A DNA stretch of 58,189 nt from Stenotrophomonas sp. 278 (GTDB lineage: Bacteria > Pseudomonadota > Gammaproteobacteria > Xanthomonadales > Xanthomonadaceae): assembly GCF_003935715.1 (NCBI RefSeq), contig NZ_RHPP01000010.1, positions 1 to 58,189 on the forward strand, read 5' to 3'. Under the pieces are notes generated by a model, which was not told where the DNA came from, ran no database searches, and worked only from the letters and a program-made list of their open reading frames with translations. Below, in pieces: positions 1 to 9,136 of the stretch. The position numbers and the translations under genes were made by a program. Numbering within the stretch: the first letter of the stretch is position 1; every line of letters begins with the position of its first letter.

Positions 1-345
1 GGCGGCGGCCTGCTGGCTGGCGCGGACGACGACCGGATGCTGGCCCGGAACGGCATCGGACGGCACCATCACGGTGGCCTTGAAGCTGCCCTGCGCGTCC
101 ACCACCACCGGCGTGGTGTTCAGCACGGTGTCGCCACGCAGCAGGGTGATCTTCTGACCGGGTACGAACTGGCGGCCGGTCACCTGTGCTTCGCTGCCGG
201 GCACCACGTTTTCATTGCGGGCACTGACCTGGCCGCGGAAGCCATTGGCGGGCGTGTCAAATACCGGTTCGGCCAGCACGCTGCTGCTGGCCACGGCCAG
301 CGCTACAGCCAGCGCGGTGCGGGAAAGAACGGTGAATCGGGACAT
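1..345 (-). CDS. Secreted protein of unknown function, 5'-terminal part only
   Basis: This is an open frame of 115 codons running off the left edge of the window, so only the N-terminus is present. It starts MSRFTVLSR, continues into an Ala/Val-rich hydrophobic stretch and a likely signal-peptidase site at VLA-EPVF around residue 27. The mature part is rich in short beta-like segments (QVTGRQF, GQKITLLRGD, AQGSFKATVMVP), which resembles an immunoglobulin-like or bacterial surface-domain fold. The family cannot be named from this fragment. It is transcribed in the same direction as the esterase upstream of it and may follow it in an operon, with about 119 bases between them. Confidence 0.6.
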   Translation of the reverse strand, partial: MSRFTVLSRTALAVALAVASSSVLAEPVFDTPANGFRGQVSARNENVVPGSEAQVTGRQFVPGQKITLLRGDTVLNTTPVVVDAQGSFKATVMVPSDAVPGQHPVVVRASQQAAA

Positions 346-464
346 GTCAGACTCCTTCTGTTGGGGACGCGCATTACCGCGCGGTGTCACATGGGTTGCC
401 TCGGCATGGCCGCATCATCGCGGCGGTGGCACCGGGCCACGCACTACCTGGGTAAGGAAAGGGA

Positions 465-1523
465 TCACTCCGCGGCGGCAGCCGCCGCCGGCGCGGCACT
501 GCGGTCGGTAATGCCGTACAGCGTGCTCAGCGTGGCCTTCAACGAAGCGGGCAACATGGGGCCATGCCCCAGGCCGGAAAACTCACGGTAACCGACCTGC
601 AGACCCGGCAGTCCGGCCAGCCGCTGGCTCAGCTGCCAGGCGGCATCCGGCGTGGCTCCGCCGATGCGGCGCAGGTGTGCGACCACGCGAGGATTGTTCA
701 TGTCGCGAACGCCACGGTTTCCAGTGCGCTCGTCTCCACCCAGCATGATGGTCAGCTGCGCCGGCTGGCCACGACGGTTCGCCACGAACTGCTTCTCCAG
801 ATCCCCTTGCGGAGCGCCCTGGCTCCACCATAATGAGGGACTGGCGGCGATGTAGTGCTGGAATGCCGCAGGGCGCGTGTACAGCGTGCTGAGCACGAAC
901 AGGCCGCCCAACGAGTGACCCCACAGAGACTGCTGCTGCGGATCAATCCGCGCCCGCTTTTCCACTTCGGGCCTGATCTGGCGCTCAATCATGTCCAGGA
1001 ACAGGAACGCCCCACCGCCACTGGAGACGGCCTTGCCGTTCTCGTCGTCGGCCACGTCGATCCAGGCAGTGTAGTCCTGGGTGCGCGCCGCCGAATCCAC
1101 CCGCAGGTCGTTGTCGTAGCCGACGAACACCAGCACCGGTGCCGCCTTGGACGCCAACTCGGCCAGCATCGCCTGGTCCAGCACCATCGCCGCCGCGTTG
1201 CCGTCCAGCATGTACAGCACCGGCAAGGGGGCCGGGTGTGCCTTGACGGGTACGCCCACGTTCACCCGCCAGCGTCGCGAATGGTCGGGACTGTCGACCA
1301 CGAATCGTTCGAAGCGGTACGACTGCGCCGGCTGGTCCAGCACGGTCTCCCCGATCTTCTGCAGCGGATTGCGCTGCTGCGCTTGTGCCGCGCTCATGCC
1401 CACCGCACACAGCGCGACAAGGACGAAGCCGGCGCACCGGAGGGCGGACGGCAGGGCAGGAAAGGAGCTGGGCACGTGGGAACATCCGTTGCGAAAAGGC
1501 CGCGAACGGCGCAGGCCCGCCAT
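465..1523 (-). CDS. Secreted alpha/beta hydrolase of the IroE/Fes siderophore-esterase family
   Basis: This 352-residue protein has a late signal peptide (hydrophobic FVLVALCAVGMSAAQA, cleavage near residue 48). The catalytic domain shows YMLDGNAA, a strand before VGYDND, the nucleophile elbow GHSLGG, ASPSLWW, and a C-terminal GLGHGP that probably carries the catalytic histidine. This layout is that of IroE and related enzymes, which cut the ester backbone of catecholate siderophores such as enterobactin and its glucosylated forms. The N-region before the signal sequence is long, so a GTG at 1475 is an alternative start; neither start has a clear ribosome site. A Fur-box-like sequence lies about 43 bases upstream. 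The true substrate is unknown, and a general esterase role remains possible. Confidence 0.8.
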   Translation of the reverse strand: MAGLRRSRPFRNGCSHVPSSFPALPSALRCAGFVLVALCAVGMSAAQAQQRNPLQKIGETVLDQPAQSYRFERFVVDSPDHSRRWRVNVGVPVKAHPAPLPVLYMLDGNAAAMVLDQAMLAELASKAAPVLVFVGYDNDLRVDSAARTQDYTAWIDVADDENGKAVSSGGGAFLFLDMIERQIRPEVEKRARIDPQQQSLWGHSLGGLFVLSTLYTRPAAFQHYIAASPSLWWSQGAPQGDLEKQFVANRRGQPAQLTIMLGGDERTGNRGVRDMNNPRVVAHLRRIGGATPDAAWQLSQRLAGLPGLQVGYREFSGLGHGPMLPASLKATLSTLYGITDRSAAPAAAAAAE

Positions 1524-1565
1524 GCAACGCCCGTCCGATCACGATCCCGGCAGTGTATCTCAAAT

Positions 1566-1584
1566 GCGAATGGGTATCACTATC
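1566..1584 (-). promoter_or_regulatory. Putative Fur box upstream of the esterase gene
   Basis: Read on the minus strand the 19 bases are GATAGTGATACCCATTCGC. Against the classical Fur consensus GATAATGATAATCATTATC they match at 14 of 19 positions, including GATA, TGATA and CATT. The site lies between the esterase start and the stop of the adhesin gene, in a gap of only 81 bases, where the esterase promoter has to be. If real, it makes the esterase iron-repressed, which fits a siderophore-hydrolase role. The call is by eye only. Confidence 0.55.
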
Positions 1585-1604
1585 CGAAGGTCGTGCATGG
1601 CGCG

Positions 1605-2804
1605 TCAGGGGTTGGCGTCAAACACCACGGTGACGTCCCCACGATAATGCGCGCCGGGACGCTGCAGCATGGCCCGGACCGCCTCTCCCTGCACCGCGAA
1701 CCGTAGCCGCGACGGACGTCCGATGATCACCGCCCCGGCACCAAAGACGGGTGGTACACCCTGCGCGGAAAGCGCCACGTCCACCGCGGCCGCCCCGGAT
1801 TGCAGCTCACGGAAACCCGGCAGGGTCACACTGACGTCAAGCGGTGCATCGAGGGCGTCTTCAACCTCGCTGCGGATGCCGCAGCGGCCGTCGGCCTGCG
1901 GATACTGGCACTGCAGGAACACGCTGAACTTTCCGGAACTGCTGACGCTGAAGGGTAGTTCGCGCTCCAGTACTTCGGGTGCCACGCCGTGGTCGGTCCA
2001 GGACGACCAGCCGCCACGCGGGCTGAGCAGGGCCCGCTCGCTTCCCGGCGGCAGGTCCAGCCGGAAGGCGTGCTGCACGGACAGGGTGAAATGCACGGTC
2101 ACGCTGCTGTCGGTCAGCGTGACATCGTTACCCAGATCGAAATCGGCCCCCTGGCCGGTACCGCCGACGGAGTAAGTGGTGCTGCCGCGGTACACCCCAC
2201 TGCGCATGGTCAGCGGCTTTGGCGTGGTCAACCGATACACCAGGTCAAGCTCACGGATATCGAAGTCATTCGCGTCCAGCCAGTGCAGTGAGCAGGCGCT
2301 GCTGCCCTCCCCGCCATCCTCGCGCAGGAACATGCGCATGGCACTGAAGTTGAGCGCGCTGCCATTGGTCAGCCCGATCCGGCAGCCCAGCGCACCGCCC
2401 AGACTGGCCGGGTTGCGCGATCCGTCCTGCGCGGCATCGGTCAGGCGCATGGCCGCACCGATGATGTGCAGATCCAGCGGGTGGCTGTCACGCCCGTCCT
2501 CAGAAACGATGGTGACGCGCCGCGGACCGGGCATGCCGATGAAGAACGAGCCTCGCCCCCAGTCACGCGCACCGTCACCGAGCTTGGTCCCACGCACGCG
2601 CATGTCGATGCTCCACCAGCCGTTGCTGATGCAGGTGGCCAGATGGACGCCCGCGCACACGCCCGACCACGGCGTGGTGTTGATGAAATCGCGCTGGTTG
2701 GGGTTGTCCAGATCGGGCCGGAATTCGGCCGAAATATGGACGTCGGTCGCCTGTGCCACGTTGACCGCAGCCCAGAGCAGCCATGCCAGAAACAGGATCT
2801 TCAT
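1605..2804 (-). CDS. Fimbrial tip adhesin / initiator of a CS1-CFA/I-type (alpha) fimbria
   Basis: This 399-residue secreted protein has signal peptide MKILFLAWLLWAAVNVAQA. It is the last gene of a four-gene chaperone-usher operon, and its start overlaps the usher stop by 4 bases. The mature N-terminus (PDLDNPNQRDFINTTPWSGVC) resembles the opening of CfaE/CooD/CblD tip subunits, which also have an NTT-SGxC segment and similar size. In that family the tip protein binds receptor with its N-terminal domain and starts shaft assembly with its C-terminal pilin domain. Several cysteines (positions near 50, 58, 140 and 170) could form disulfides. The receptor cannot be inferred. Confidence 0.8.
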   Translation of the reverse strand: MKILFLAWLLWAAVNVAQATDVHISAEFRPDLDNPNQRDFINTTPWSGVCAGVHLATCISNGWWSIDMRVRGTKLGDGARDWGRGSFFIGMPGPRRVTIVSEDGRDSHPLDLHIIGAAMRLTDAAQDGSRNPASLGGALGCRIGLTNGSALNFSAMRMFLREDGGEGSSACSLHWLDANDFDIRELDLVYRLTTPKPLTMRSGVYRGSTTYSVGGTGQGADFDLGNDVTLTDSSVTVHFTLSVQHAFRLDLPPGSERALLSPRGGWSSWTDHGVAPEVLERELPFSVSSSGKFSVFLQCQYPQADGRCGIRSEVEDALDAPLDVSVTLPGFRELQSGAAAVDVALSAQGVPPVFGAGAVIIGRPSRLRFAVQGEAVRAMLQRPGAHYRGDVTVVFDANP

Positions 2805-5278
2805 GGTGCAGCTTCCTTGGACGGCGGTGAATACTCAGGAGCAGGTGCGGAAGACGGTGGACAGTTCAGGATCCCGGCCAGCCACGCATCGCCTGTCGGT
2901 GCCGTGGTGGATCCGTCCAGCTCGAATGTGCAGTGGTTCACTTTCGGGTGATGCACCTCCAGGGTCGGCAGGCGACGGCTCATTTCCACGGCGAAGAACC
3001 CGTCTGCTTCGGCCACGCTGCGCCCGGCATGGTTGAGCACGCGTGCGCCGGCCAACGGCTCCCCGCTGGCCGACCGCAGCTGCCCGATCACGGTGAACGT
3101 GCTGACCAGGTCCACCCTGGCGTGCGCGACCCCACCTTTATTGAGGTGGTACGGCACGAAGCTGGGCTGCAACGTTGCCGGCGGTGCGGCATGCCCGTCG
3201 AAGTCGATCTGCAGCGCACCCGCACGGTAGGCCGACACGGGCAGCAGATTCCGACCTGGCCGCAGCGGGTAGGAGCCGCCCTGTGAGTCATGCGCACGCA
3301 GCGCGACATCAGGCAGGTCCGAATGCAGATCCACGATCACGCCGGTGGTGGCCATGTGCGAAGGACCCACCCCCGCCATCGCGACCCGGCCTGCACCCAC
3401 GGCCAAAGTGCTCTCCAGATTGATGCCACCGCTACGCAGCCCCTGCACGGAGGAGCGCTGCGCGTACGCATCGCCGCGCAGGGCTGGATGCTCGAACTGG
3501 CTTGAGCCGCTCAGGCCGGCACCCTCGCCGTCGAGCGTGACCTGGGCGGCCACGGCGCGCACCATGCCATGCTCCAGCAGCTGCTGGACGCCCGCACTGG
3601 CGTAGGCGTCCCGTTCGCCGTGCCGCCCTGTCCGTGAGCCCAGGCTGCCGCTGTAGCGGCGACCGGACCGGCCGAGTGCGACGTTCAGCGTCAAGTCGAC
3701 GCCCCGATTGCGGCGCAAGCCGGTGCTGACCGTGCCCGGGCGGTCGAACAGCGCGACACGCCAGTTGGCATCGAGACCGCGCAGCGGCTGACGGCGGCTG
3801 ACGGCAAGGTCCACGCCACTGCCGTCGACCGCGCCTCCCTGTCGAAACACGCGCGCTGAGACGTGGCTGGTGTCGCCAAGACGATGATTCCACGCCAGCG
3901 CACGTTGGTCCATGATGCCAGGACGCCGCATGCTGCGCGTGTTCGAGATGACCAGGCTGCCATTGCGATAGCGCAGCATGCCCTGCGCATCAACGCCGCT
4001 GCCATGCCGGTTGGAGCGAAAGCCCTGGCTGTAGATGCTGATCCGATCATGGACCTGCCAATCCAGTGACAGCGCAGCGGTCTGCTCGTTGCCCGTCTTC
4101 TGCGCGGCCACCCCGAGTACCGCGCGGGAATGGGCCAGGTAATTCACCCCCGCCCCGACCACGTGCGCGTCGACATCAGCAACGTCGGTGCTGCCGAGCA
4201 GCCTGCGTTGCCTGCCGGCGAACGCGCTGTATCGCCAGCGACGCGTCAGGTCGTGCCACTGCTGGGGCTTATGGATGACCGACACCTCGCGTGAGGTCTC
4301 CCTGCCATCCTCGATCACCCGCAGTTCCACGGTATATATCCCACCTGGCAATCGGGCGGTATCCAGTGTCTGCAGGCCGGGTTGAAGGGGCTGGGTCATG
4401 ATCAGGACACCATCGCGATGCACCTCCACACTCCCTTCGCGCTCGGCACTGATGTACACCGGGTAAAGGCTGGGCGAGCGGGTGTCGGCAGAAAGTGCAT
4501 CGGATGAGCCTGCCATCAGCCCGATGGTTGTATGGTCGATCGAGCCAGGCCCGCGGGGCTGGCGGGCGATGCCCTGGAAATCAGCCATGAACGCACCCGC
4601 GCGCACGAAATGATCGCGGTGTTCGCGTTGCAGGTAGAGGTCATGCAGCGCGTAGCGGGTTCGATCTTCAAGCTCGCCGCCACGCTCGACCTGGGCGCTG
4701 CCCTGCAGGGTCCAGTGGCCCAGGCTGGCCTGCGCCGACACCGCATAGCGGCCGGTGCTGGCCAGGCCCTCGGCAGCATGAAGGTTGAGCTGGTGGTGCA
4801 GTATCACGCCCCGGCTGCCCTGCTCGGGCAGCGTGTGGTAGCGGGAGGCCTGCCCCCGCCACACATCCGCGTTGTCGGTGGCCAGCGAAAGCAGCGAACT
4901 CTCCAGGCTGTAATGCAGTCCTGCCAGCCCCTCAGGACAGTCGCGCCGGCAACGCCCCAGCGGCCGCGGCTCGGACAATGCCTGCAACCAACGCGTTCTG
5001 GCAGCAGGCGGCAGCCGGCTGTCGCCACTGTCAACAAAGTCCAGCAGGGTCACGGCGTTCTCGCGCGACAGCACGGCGCGCGCATCGCCCAGATAGCGAC
5101 CGTCCTTCTCCACCCTTATCACCAGCGGAGCATCGAAAAAGTGCTGTTGGAAATCCTGCGGCAGCTGTCCGGCCTGCTCCAGCAGGTGAAGTGCATCCAG
5201 TGCAGCGGGTGCGGCTTTTGCAGGCGTGGACAGGCACGACAGCATCATGGCTGTCGAGAAGGGAAGCAGGCGCGACAT
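2801..5278 (-). CDS. Outer-membrane fimbrial usher, CS1/CfaC/CooC/CblC type
   Basis: This 825-residue protein has signal peptide MSRLLPFSTAMMLSCLSTPAKA. The sequence is dominated by alternating beta strands with many aromatic-ended segments, as in a large outer-membrane barrel. An N-terminal periplasmic domain contains a close cysteine pair (CRRDC), and the C-terminal periplasmic region carries a carboxypeptidase-regulatory-like segment (SGEPLAGARVLNHAGRS) followed by another cysteine pair. Position between pilin and tip-adhesin genes, and length, fit the alpha-fimbrial usher clade rather than the FimD type. The protein would secrete and assemble pilin subunits delivered by the chaperone. Confidence 0.85.
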   Translation of the reverse strand: MSRLLPFSTAMMLSCLSTPAKAAPAALDALHLLEQAGQLPQDFQQHFFDAPLVIRVEKDGRYLGDARAVLSRENAVTLLDFVDSGDSRLPPAARTRWLQALSEPRPLGRCRRDCPEGLAGLHYSLESSLLSLATDNADVWRGQASRYHTLPEQGSRGVILHHQLNLHAAEGLASTGRYAVSAQASLGHWTLQGSAQVERGGELEDRTRYALHDLYLQREHRDHFVRAGAFMADFQGIARQPRGPGSIDHTTIGLMAGSSDALSADTRSPSLYPVYISAEREGSVEVHRDGVLIMTQPLQPGLQTLDTARLPGGIYTVELRVIEDGRETSREVSVIHKPQQWHDLTRRWRYSAFAGRQRRLLGSTDVADVDAHVVGAGVNYLAHSRAVLGVAAQKTGNEQTAALSLDWQVHDRISIYSQGFRSNRHGSGVDAQGMLRYRNGSLVISNTRSMRRPGIMDQRALAWNHRLGDTSHVSARVFRQGGAVDGSGVDLAVSRRQPLRGLDANWRVALFDRPGTVSTGLRRNRGVDLTLNVALGRSGRRYSGSLGSRTGRHGERDAYASAGVQQLLEHGMVRAVAAQVTLDGEGAGLSGSSQFEHPALRGDAYAQRSSVQGLRSGGINLESTLAVGAGRVAMAGVGPSHMATTGVIVDLHSDLPDVALRAHDSQGGSYPLRPGRNLLPVSAYRAGALQIDFDGHAAPPATLQPSFVPYHLNKGGVAHARVDLVSTFTVIGQLRSASGEPLAGARVLNHAGRSVAEADGFFAVEMSRRLPTLEVHHPKVNHCTFELDGSTTAPTGDAWLAGILNCPPSSAPAPEYSPPSKEAAP

Positions 5279-5370
5279 GGGGCATCCAGCGGAAGACGAG
5301 TACGGGCGTGGCAGCTCACAGGCCGTGCGGCGCGTCGTTCAACCGCACGGCCCATTGCGGATCAATGGAC

Positions 5371-5871
5371 TCAGGGGGTCCCGCTCTCGAACATCATGAA
5401 CACATTGCCCTGGTAGCTTCCTTGGGCATACCCCTGTTCAGCGGGTGCAGCGGCGACGATCTCCACGGCGGCACGTTTGCTCGCTGCCGCTTCAGTCGCG
5501 GTGGCGACGACGGCGGCCCCTGCGACCCCGACCTCCAGCGCCTGACCAGCGACGCTGACGGACAGGTCGATCTGGTTGCCGGCGCTGGTCAGCACCGCTT
5601 CGCTGCTGAGGTAGGCCACGATCGGACCCAGCCCGCTTTTCATGTCCAGCTGCTGCCGGATCGGGTCGAGTCGCTGGGTGGCCATGTTCCAGCGCATGCT
5701 CTGGACCCGCCCGACCCAATCGCCAACCGGGGATATCTGCAGGCCAGTCGGCGAAGGCACCACGGCCTCGACACTGATCTGCAGCGGGTACTGTTCCACG
5801 GCGGCCTGTGCAGCGGGCGTGGCCAGCAGCAGGGCGGCCGCAACGGCAAAGGTGTACGTCTTCAAACGCAT
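5371..5871 (-). CDS. Major pilin subunit, CfaB/CooA/CblA type
   Basis: This 166-residue precursor starts MRLKTYTFAVAAALLL with cleavage after AQA, giving a mature pilin of about 145 residues. Start 5871 is chosen over the longer frame because AGGAGA lies directly upstream. The mature N-terminus (VEQYPLQISVEAVV) supplies the donor strand, and the C-terminal part (IVAAAPAEQGYAQGSYQGNVFMMFES) matches the end of CS1-class pilins, which finish with GNYSGVVSLVMT-like strands. There are no cysteines, as is typical for this class and unlike FimA-type pilins. The gene sits between chaperone and usher as in cooBACD, cfaABCE and cblBACD operons. Confidence 0.85.
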   Translation of the reverse strand: MRLKTYTFAVAAALLLATPAAQAAVEQYPLQISVEAVVPSPTGLQISPVGDWVGRVQSMRWNMATQRLDPIRQQLDMKSGLGPIVAYLSSEAVLTSAGNQIDLSVSVAGQALEVGVAGAAVVATATEAAASKRAAVEIVAAAPAEQGYAQGSYQGNVFMMFESGTP

Positions 5872-5945
5872 ATCGTCATCTCCTGGGTGGGTTGGGAAAA
5901 GGTGCCGCACCATGTACCCGCGCGGCTGGGTATTGCGGGAACGCC

Positions 5946-6692
5946 TCAGGGCATCAGGTGCAGGCTGCGCCGGTGCGTACCTTCCACCAGCTGCAGGCGG
6001 TAGTGCTGACCCGCGTCCAGCGGCAGCATGTGCTGACGTTGCGGCAGCAGGTGGATGCGCTGAGGCGCGCTGCAGTCTTCGCCGCGACCGGGCCTGCCGC
6101 AGGTACGCAGTTCGTCCAGCACGGCCGTGCTGTTGCCTGCATTGCGCAGCACCACCTGCCCGGCCATCCGCTCGATACGCACGTCATGGCGGGCTTCATC
6201 GGGGTGCACGATCACGAATACCCCGTATCCGGCCAGGATGTTCACGCCGGCAGAAACCTGTTGGCGATAGTCCTCCGCTTCTTGTGCCGAGAGCGCGAAC
6301 TCATCGCTTGATGCCGGCAGCACGGGAATGAAGCGCACGCGGTAGTAGCGTTCACGGCTGCGTTCGCCCAGGAACAGCAGGCGGGTAGCCAGCTGACCCT
6401 GTGCCGGCACGATCAGGCGGGACGGACTGGCGATCAGTCCGTCGCTGTCGGCGGTTGCCGTACCGCGCTCTACCTCACGGGCGACGTGGTGTTCGTCATA
6501 GATCACTTCACTGACCTCGACGCGTACGAAGGCCGTGGCATCGCCGCTGTTGCGAACCCGCTTGAGCAGGCTGGCATGGCCGGGGGCAAGGTACTCGTAC
6601 ATGGCCCCGACATGCAGGCTGGGTGCCGCCGCCTTCGTCGTCGGCGGCAGCAGTACGAGCAGCAACAGCATCCACGGCATCAGCTTGATCAC
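5946..6692 (-). CDS. Periplasmic fimbrial chaperone, CfaA/CooB/CblB type
   Basis: This 248-residue protein begins at a GTG with GGAAGG five bases upstream; an ATG at 6680 lies too far from that site, and the longer frame to 6740 has no ribosome site. A membrane-crossing signal (MPWMLLLLVLLPP, cleavage near TKA) precedes two immunoglobulin-like domains. Visible strands include FVRVEVSEVIYD, SPSRLIVPAQGQLATRLLFLG and YYRVRFIPV, the last corresponding to the pilin-binding G1 strand region of such chaperones. As first gene of the operon it should cap pilin and tip subunits by donor-strand complementation. The next gene starts after a 74-base gap. Confidence 0.82.
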   Translation of the reverse strand: MIKLMPWMLLLLVLLPPTTKAAAPSLHVGAMYEYLAPGHASLLKRVRNSGDATAFVRVEVSEVIYDEHHVAREVERGTATADSDGLIASPSRLIVPAQGQLATRLLFLGERSRERYYRVRFIPVLPASSDEFALSAQEAEDYRQQVSAGVNILAGYGVFVIVHPDEARHDVRIERMAGQVVLRNAGNSTAVLDELRTCGRPGRGEDCSAPQRIHLLPQRQHMLPLDAGQHYRLQLVEGTHRRSLHLMP

Positions 6693-6863
6693 GGCACCTT
6701 CCACGACATGACATCCGCTGTGCCACGTCGCCGGCAGCACATCTGGACAAGGCGCGCAGATTAGGCGCGCGTGCCGATCTCACCCCATGCAACTAGTTTC
6801 AAGGCGACCTAGGATTGGTTGCAGTCCGCGCTGGCGAAGTAATTCGTCGGCCGCCGGGCCGCA

Positions 6864-6893
6864 ACAAAAAACGCCCCGTTCAACGGGGCGTTC
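6864..6893 (-). terminator. Rho-independent terminator of the amidohydrolase gene
   Basis: On the minus strand AACGCCCCG, a short loop and CGGGGCGTT form a GC-rich stem followed directly by a run of T. It lies about 30 bases after the amidohydrolase stop and would also insulate the fimbrial operon from read-through. Confidence 0.85.
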
Positions 6894-6921
6894 GTGCAGA
6901 CGAGTCTGGCAGCGCGGGAGG

Positions 6922-8364
6922 TCAGTCCCGCGTGGCGTTCCAGGCTGCCACCTTCTCACGTGTCTGCGCCAGCAGCGCATCCAGCGCCTTGCGGTCATAC
7001 ACGTGTCCACGCATCACCACGGTCGCGATCCGACGCGTGGCGTTGATGTCCTGCAGCGGATCATCCTCCAGCAGCACCAGATCGGCCGCTTTGCCCTCAG
7101 CGATGCTGCCGAAGCGGTCCAGCGTTCCAAACCAGGCGGGGCCGGCCCGCGTGGCCGCCGAAAGCGCCTGTGCCGGCGTCAGCCCTTCCTTGACGAACAA
7201 GGTCAGTTCGTCATGCAGTCCGATGCCAGGGTAATTGAACGAGTTGAGGAAGCCCGCGTCAGTGCCGGCCATGATCGTCACGCCCGATTGCTGCAGCAGC
7301 GGCAGCACCGCGGCCACCTGGTGATACTGCTGATGACGTGCCTGGATCTGCCCGGGTGTTGCCTTGGAAGCCCTTTCAACGCGCCAGCTATACGTGGCCT
7401 GGAGCTTGGGACCGATGTACTGCAGGTAGGGATCGTCGGCATGATCGTCCTGGTCCAGGAAGTCCAGGATGCGGCCGCCATTGAGGGTGGGCGTGACATA
7501 CACCCCCTTGGCCGCGAACCCACGGTAGGCGGCCAGCGCCGTAGCGCGGTCGAAGCCCGCGTCAAGACGCTGGTTGGCCTGCGCGCGGTTGATGCGACCG
7601 GCCGCGAAGTCGGCGGCAATGGCCGCCTCGTCCTTCACGCCCGCCTTGTAGGCGTAGTCCAGGTGTTCTATGGAACTGATACCGGCGTCCACCGCCTGCT
7701 GCACGGTCAACGCCATCGGAATATGCCCCGAGGCGCGCAGTCCATTGCTGCGCGCACCCCGCACCGCCTCCAGGAACAGCTCCGGGGTCAAAGTGCTGTC
7801 GGTGATCTTCACGAAATCGACCCGGTCGTCGCGAAGCCGCTTGAACGCCGCCGCAAGGTCCTGGGCACTGCCCACTTCGATGGTGCCTTTCCAGACAGGA
7901 TCGATCCCCTCGATCTTCGCGCCGGAGGTGTACAGCCGGGGGCCTTCCAGCCGCCCATCGGCAATCTCGTCGCGCCACTGCAGCACCTGCGAAGGCAGGT
8001 CGCCGGAGCAATCGCGGATGGTAGTGATGCCGTGGGCGATGTACAGCGGCAGCAGCGCCTTGTTCTCCTCCACCAGCGCCGGGCCGCCACCAAAGTGAAC
8101 GTGCATGTCCCACAGTCCCGGGATCAGATACTGGCCGTTGCCGTCGATGCGTTGCTCGGCCTTCCACGCCTTGGCGATGGCAGCATCGTTGCCCACCGCC
8201 ACAATGACGTCACCGCGGACCACGACGGCCTGGTCTGCACGCGTGGTTGCTTTCTCGACGTCGACCACCGTGGCATGACGGATGATCAGATCGGCCTGTT
8301 CGGCGGCAGAGACCGCCGGCGACAGCGCCAGCAGTGCGGGTAACAGCAGGACGGTAGCGTTCAT
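6922..8364 (-). CDS. Periplasmic amidohydrolase-superfamily enzyme (imidazolonepropionase-like)
   Basis: This 480-residue protein starts at MNATVLLLPALLALSPAVSA, a clean signal peptide; the 17 extra residues of the longer frame are not signal-like. It carries the metal-binding set of amidohydrolases in order: HVH in GLWDMHVHFGGG, a lysine in DFVKITDST that could be carboxylated, H in ASGHIP, H in IEHLDY, and D in IMAGTDAGF. The ending GSIAEGKAADLVLLEDDPL is the usual C-terminal strand segment. The closest general family is COG1228 (prolidase and imidazolonepropionase-like enzymes). The gene stands alone with its own terminator, so the substrate cannot be inferred; a dipeptidase or lactonase role is possible. 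Confidence 0.82.
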   Translation of the reverse strand: MNATVLLLPALLALSPAVSAAEQADLIIRHATVVDVEKATTRADQAVVVRGDVIVAVGNDAAIAKAWKAEQRIDGNGQYLIPGLWDMHVHFGGGPALVEENKALLPLYIAHGITTIRDCSGDLPSQVLQWRDEIADGRLEGPRLYTSGAKIEGIDPVWKGTIEVGSAQDLAAAFKRLRDDRVDFVKITDSTLTPELFLEAVRGARSNGLRASGHIPMALTVQQAVDAGISSIEHLDYAYKAGVKDEAAIAADFAAGRINRAQANQRLDAGFDRATALAAYRGFAAKGVYVTPTLNGGRILDFLDQDDHADDPYLQYIGPKLQATYSWRVERASKATPGQIQARHQQYHQVAAVLPLLQQSGVTIMAGTDAGFLNSFNYPGIGLHDELTLFVKEGLTPAQALSAATRAGPAWFGTLDRFGSIAEGKAADLVLLEDDPLQDINATRRIATVVMRGHVYDRKALDALLAQTREKVAAWNATRD

Positions 8365-8463
8365 GGCATTCGGCAAAGGAAGGACCCCGGCACCATAATG
8401 TGCCGGGGTGACCATTCACCAGTTACATTTGAGCATGGCAGCCATTCAGATCATGAATACCCG

Positions 8464-9069
8464 TCAGCCCTCGCTCTGCATCGCCGGTCGCGCCATCACC
8501 TGATGCAGCCAGCGCGCCACCGCCGGGTGCCCATCAACCCGCGCACCGACGTAAGTGCCATACCCGATCACCTGGCCGACCACCAGGTCGACCAGGGAAT
8601 AGGCATTGCCCACCATCCAGGCCTGTGCACTGAGCCGCGCCTCCAGGATGTCCAGCAGTTCGTGCAGCAGCGCATGGGCGGCATCGGCGTGCACGGCACT
8701 GTGCAGTTCGCCCTCGGTGCTGGCAAGACGCAGTCGATTGATCGCAGGGCCATAGGTGACATAGGCCCACGCACTCCAGGACATCGCCTGCAGGCGTTCC
8801 GGCGTGCCCTCGGAGGGCCACAGCCCCTGGGCAACGCCAAAGCGCGCGCCCAGCCACAGGTGGATCGCCAGCGCCTCGAAGATCGGTGTGCCGTCCACGA
8901 CCAGGCACGGCACCTTCCCGTTCGGATTGATGGCCAGATACTCCGGCGTGCGCTGTTCGCCATTGCGGATGTCGATGCGTACGCGATCATGCGGAACGGC
9001 CAGTTCGGCCAGTGCGCAGGCGATCGGGGTGGCGCTGGACATCGGGTGCCAATAGAAGACCAGAGACAT
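8464..9069 (-). CDS. Glutathione S-transferase family protein
   Basis: This 201-residue cytosolic protein has the N-terminal thioredoxin-like domain (MSLVFYWHPMSSATPIACAL, then NPNGKVPCLVVDGTPIFEALAI) with the conserved cis-proline VPCL and the glutathione-contacting FEA. An all-alpha C-terminal domain follows (LHELLDILEARLSAQAWMVGNAYSLVDLVV). The start is the second of two close ATGs, because AAGGA lies six bases before it. The gene diverges from a WYL-domain regulator, and a strong palindrome in the shared promoter suggests direct control by that regulator. Substrate is unknown; many bacterial homologues detoxify electrophiles. Confidence 0.88.
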   Translation of the reverse strand: MSLVFYWHPMSSATPIACALAELAVPHDRVRIDIRNGEQRTPEYLAINPNGKVPCLVVDGTPIFEALAIHLWLGARFGVAQGLWPSEGTPERLQAMSWSAWAYVTYGPAINRLRLASTEGELHSAVHADAAHALLHELLDILEARLSAQAWMVGNAYSLVDLVVGQVIGYGTYVGARVDGHPAVARWLHQVMARPAMQSEG

Positions 9070-9136
9070 ATGCATTCCTTTGAGTAAGTTGGAGGGGCGT
9101 TGCAGGGGCTTGCACCCTGAGCACAGGCTAGCGACC

